Positions 62,426-64,000 of a DNA stretch of 64,000 nucleotides are shown here, in pieces (positions within the stretch are counted from its first letter, which is position 1; every line of letters begins with the position of its first letter). The DNA lies in NCBI GenBank assembly GCA_029339505.1, contig JAQISU010000115.1:12158501-12222500 (forward strand). Reading direction: 5' to 3'. This DNA comes from Unio delphinus. Lineage: Eukaryota; Mollusca; Bivalvia; Unionida; Unionidae. A program made the position numbers and the translations under genes. The notes under the pieces were generated by a model, which searched no databases, was not told the DNA's origin, and was given only the letters and a program-made list of their open reading frames with translations.

Positions 62426-62590
62426 AGCAGCAGAGAGGGTGATGACCACATCGTTGCGACCAAAATTGATTGAAAAATCGTAAAGTCTCCGTTTGCTAAA
62501 TGGAGACTTATTTTTTTTTTGGTAAAATGAGATTTCGTAGGAAGCCTTATTTTTGCTTGAAAACGTGGTCTGTTCACCCTCTCTGCTGCT
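62426..62590 (-). repeat. Element 2 right terminal inverted repeat
   Basis: 165 bp, reverse complement of 46680-46842 with few differences. Outer end GTTCACCCTCTCTGCTGCT. Confidence 0.95.
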
Positions 62591-62595
62591 AAACT

Positions 62596-64000
62596 GGATG
62601 TAGTGGATGACGACGGCGTCATACGTGTCTTGCCATGCTCTTATCGCTAAACATCGCTTTGCGGGTTCCGCCTTCCTGCCCATTGACTAGCTGGTGGTAT
62701 CTTTTGCGCAGTCCACTGGGTCCAGTCTTCACGTGCAATGAGGGACAATCCTAACTTGCATCGGGTTTAAGAATCGTCGGTTACCCTCATCCTGGTTTAG
62801 GCGGCCAGACAAAGCCATTGCCCGTGGTGTGGCCGCTACGCGTCATAACGCATGCTACAGCTTCTTGGAGCCACCAGTGAGGTCTAAGCGCCAATTGATG
62901 ACCAAAGGTGGACTAAATACATTCTATGGAATACTACTGCTACCCCCACCAGAGGTACTACCCTTCCAAGAGCACCCATTGCACCAAAAGCAAGTAAGCT
63001 CTAGTAAGTATTGATTGATTGTGTAACGTAACTTACATTTTTAAATACTAACATAATATTATCAGAAAAACCACTGAAACCAATAGGAATCCAATAATAT
63101 GAGGCCAGAATGTGTACTGATGAAATTCAGATAATTTGGTTTCTAAGTAGAAAGATAATGTTACATCTACCAAACAATGCTTCGACTGGATCACACTTTG
63201 TCATCTGCCGACCAGCACATATTTATCTGCTTGCCCAACACATGCCTTTACCAATGACCACACCTACTAAACAATGATAAGGGTAGTAATATACACACAC
63301 TCTGTAAACAAACACTATCGCATAAAGGGTGGATGTGACAGAATGGAGATAACTAGAAGTGAAACCCTTTAGAAATATGTATATACTATCACACACAAGG
63401 CTAAGGGTAGGAGTGTTCACATATCGCTAATAAGGGTAAGAGCAATTTACATACAGTCGCCCCCAGTAAATGGTAGGAGTGCACACACACACAACACAAA
63501 AACATAATATAGTGTTACTCACAAAAGAGAAACGTGGAGGTGAAGCTTAAATGTTAAGTATAAAAGACAAAATATATACTAACATAAATGTATAAAACCA
63601 AGACTGATTAGAGCTTCAGTTTCCGAGGAAACTGGGTGACCATGAGAAAGGAGGTTTATTGTTGTCCTGCATCGTTTATATTGTCGATATCCCGGACATT
63701 TGCATCTTCCAGACCTTGATCTGCTGACGGAAATTGATTGTATCTGCCTAAAACACCCAGTTCAAAAACATAGTGGTTGTTCTCCCTTCTGCTGTCGCTG
63801 TTCCTCTCTCATTGCTTCTTCCTACTTGTGCCAAAGAACCTGATGCACCTTAGTCTAATGTTGGTTAAGGTGACGGGATTTCCTCTTCATCTATTCTTGC
63901 TACTACCTGTCCCATTCCGCTCTGCCAGTATCAACGTTGTCTTTTCTGTTTTTTCATCAAGCACATTTCGTCAACTTTGTTAACCTGAAGGAAATAAGTT
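62596..64000. other. Right flank of element 2
   Basis: To about 63010 this appears to continue the GC-richer host repeat cut at 46679. Beyond that is AT-rich sequence with no gene I can support. Confidence 0.45.

Larger units (their letters stand above)
46680..62590. mobile_element. Integrated Maverick/adintovirus-like element 2
   Basis: A 15,911-bp element with about 163/165-bp terminal inverted repeats and a perfect five-base duplication. Gene order and orientation equal element 1, but sequences are well diverged and the terminal repeat interior is unrelated, so it is a separate integration of a related lineage and not a local copy. It is more decayed: stops in the integrase, fibre-like and structural genes, and frameshifts in the membrane, protease, capsid and polymerase genes. 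The ATPase, NUMOD/HNH, zinc protein, minor capsid and penton-like frames remain open. Confidence 0.93.

Overview
The window is animal nuclear DNA: AT-rich, with short exons, (TA)n/(TC)n/(CA)n microsatellites, tRNA-derived SINEs and decayed retrotransposons. I judge a marine invertebrate, most likely a mollusc, at moderate to low confidence. Two things dominate it: a long multi-exon host gene on the + strand, and two full-length integrated DNA virus/transposon elements of the Maverick/Polinton (adintovirus-like) type.

Host gene (about 7-45435, entering from outside the window). I can chain 29 exons by splice sites and reading phase. They encode a large, probably extracellular protein of a dozen or so fibronectin-III-like modules. 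One 774-bp exon carries an extra DUF642/carbohydrate-binding-like domain. The last exon ends at 45435, followed by an AATAAA signal. One 19-kb intron (14591-33670) holds a decayed DIRS-like tyrosine-recombinase retrotransposon (15860-16436 and 32492-33390). Element 1 (16437-32491) has inserted into it. Other introns hold a LINE reverse-transcriptase remnant, SINEs, microsatellites and minisatellites.

Element 1 (16.1 kb) and element 2 (46680-62590, 15.9 kb) are collinear but clearly diverged. Reading left to right, the minus-strand block holds a virion surface/penton-like protein, a coiled-coil/membrane protein, a fibre-like protein, a pX-like plus adenain-type protease fusion, a double-jelly-roll-type major capsid protein, a small pVI/pX-like minor capsid protein, a conserved two-part structural protein, a small helical protein, a NUMOD/HNH endonuclease and a Cys-rich zinc protein. 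A plus-strand giant gene follows, in which a PolB-like polymerase, an SF1 helicase and an HNH nuclease are fused. Then come a minus-strand DDE integrase, a minus-strand zinc ribbon joined to a parvovirus-type phospholipase A2 by an apparent -1 frameshift, and a plus-strand A32/FtsK-like packaging ATPase. Replication (pol-helicase), integration (integrase), packaging (ATPase), maturation (protease) and capsid entry (PLA2, pVI-like) functions are all present, so each element looks like an integrated virus and not a plain transposon.

Element 1 is nearly intact: the capsid gene has one TGG-to-TGA type stop, and one gene is split at an A run. Element 2 is more damaged, with stops in the integrase, fibre and structural genes and frameshifts in the protease, capsid, membrane and polymerase genes. 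Points worth attention are the polymerase-helicase-HNH fusion, the conserved A_AAA_AAC slippery site between zinc ribbon and PLA2, a family of about 17-20 bp palindromes that has inserted in frame at different places in the two copies, terminal repeats whose inner ends are inverted copies of their outer ends, and control regions built from unrelated repeat families.
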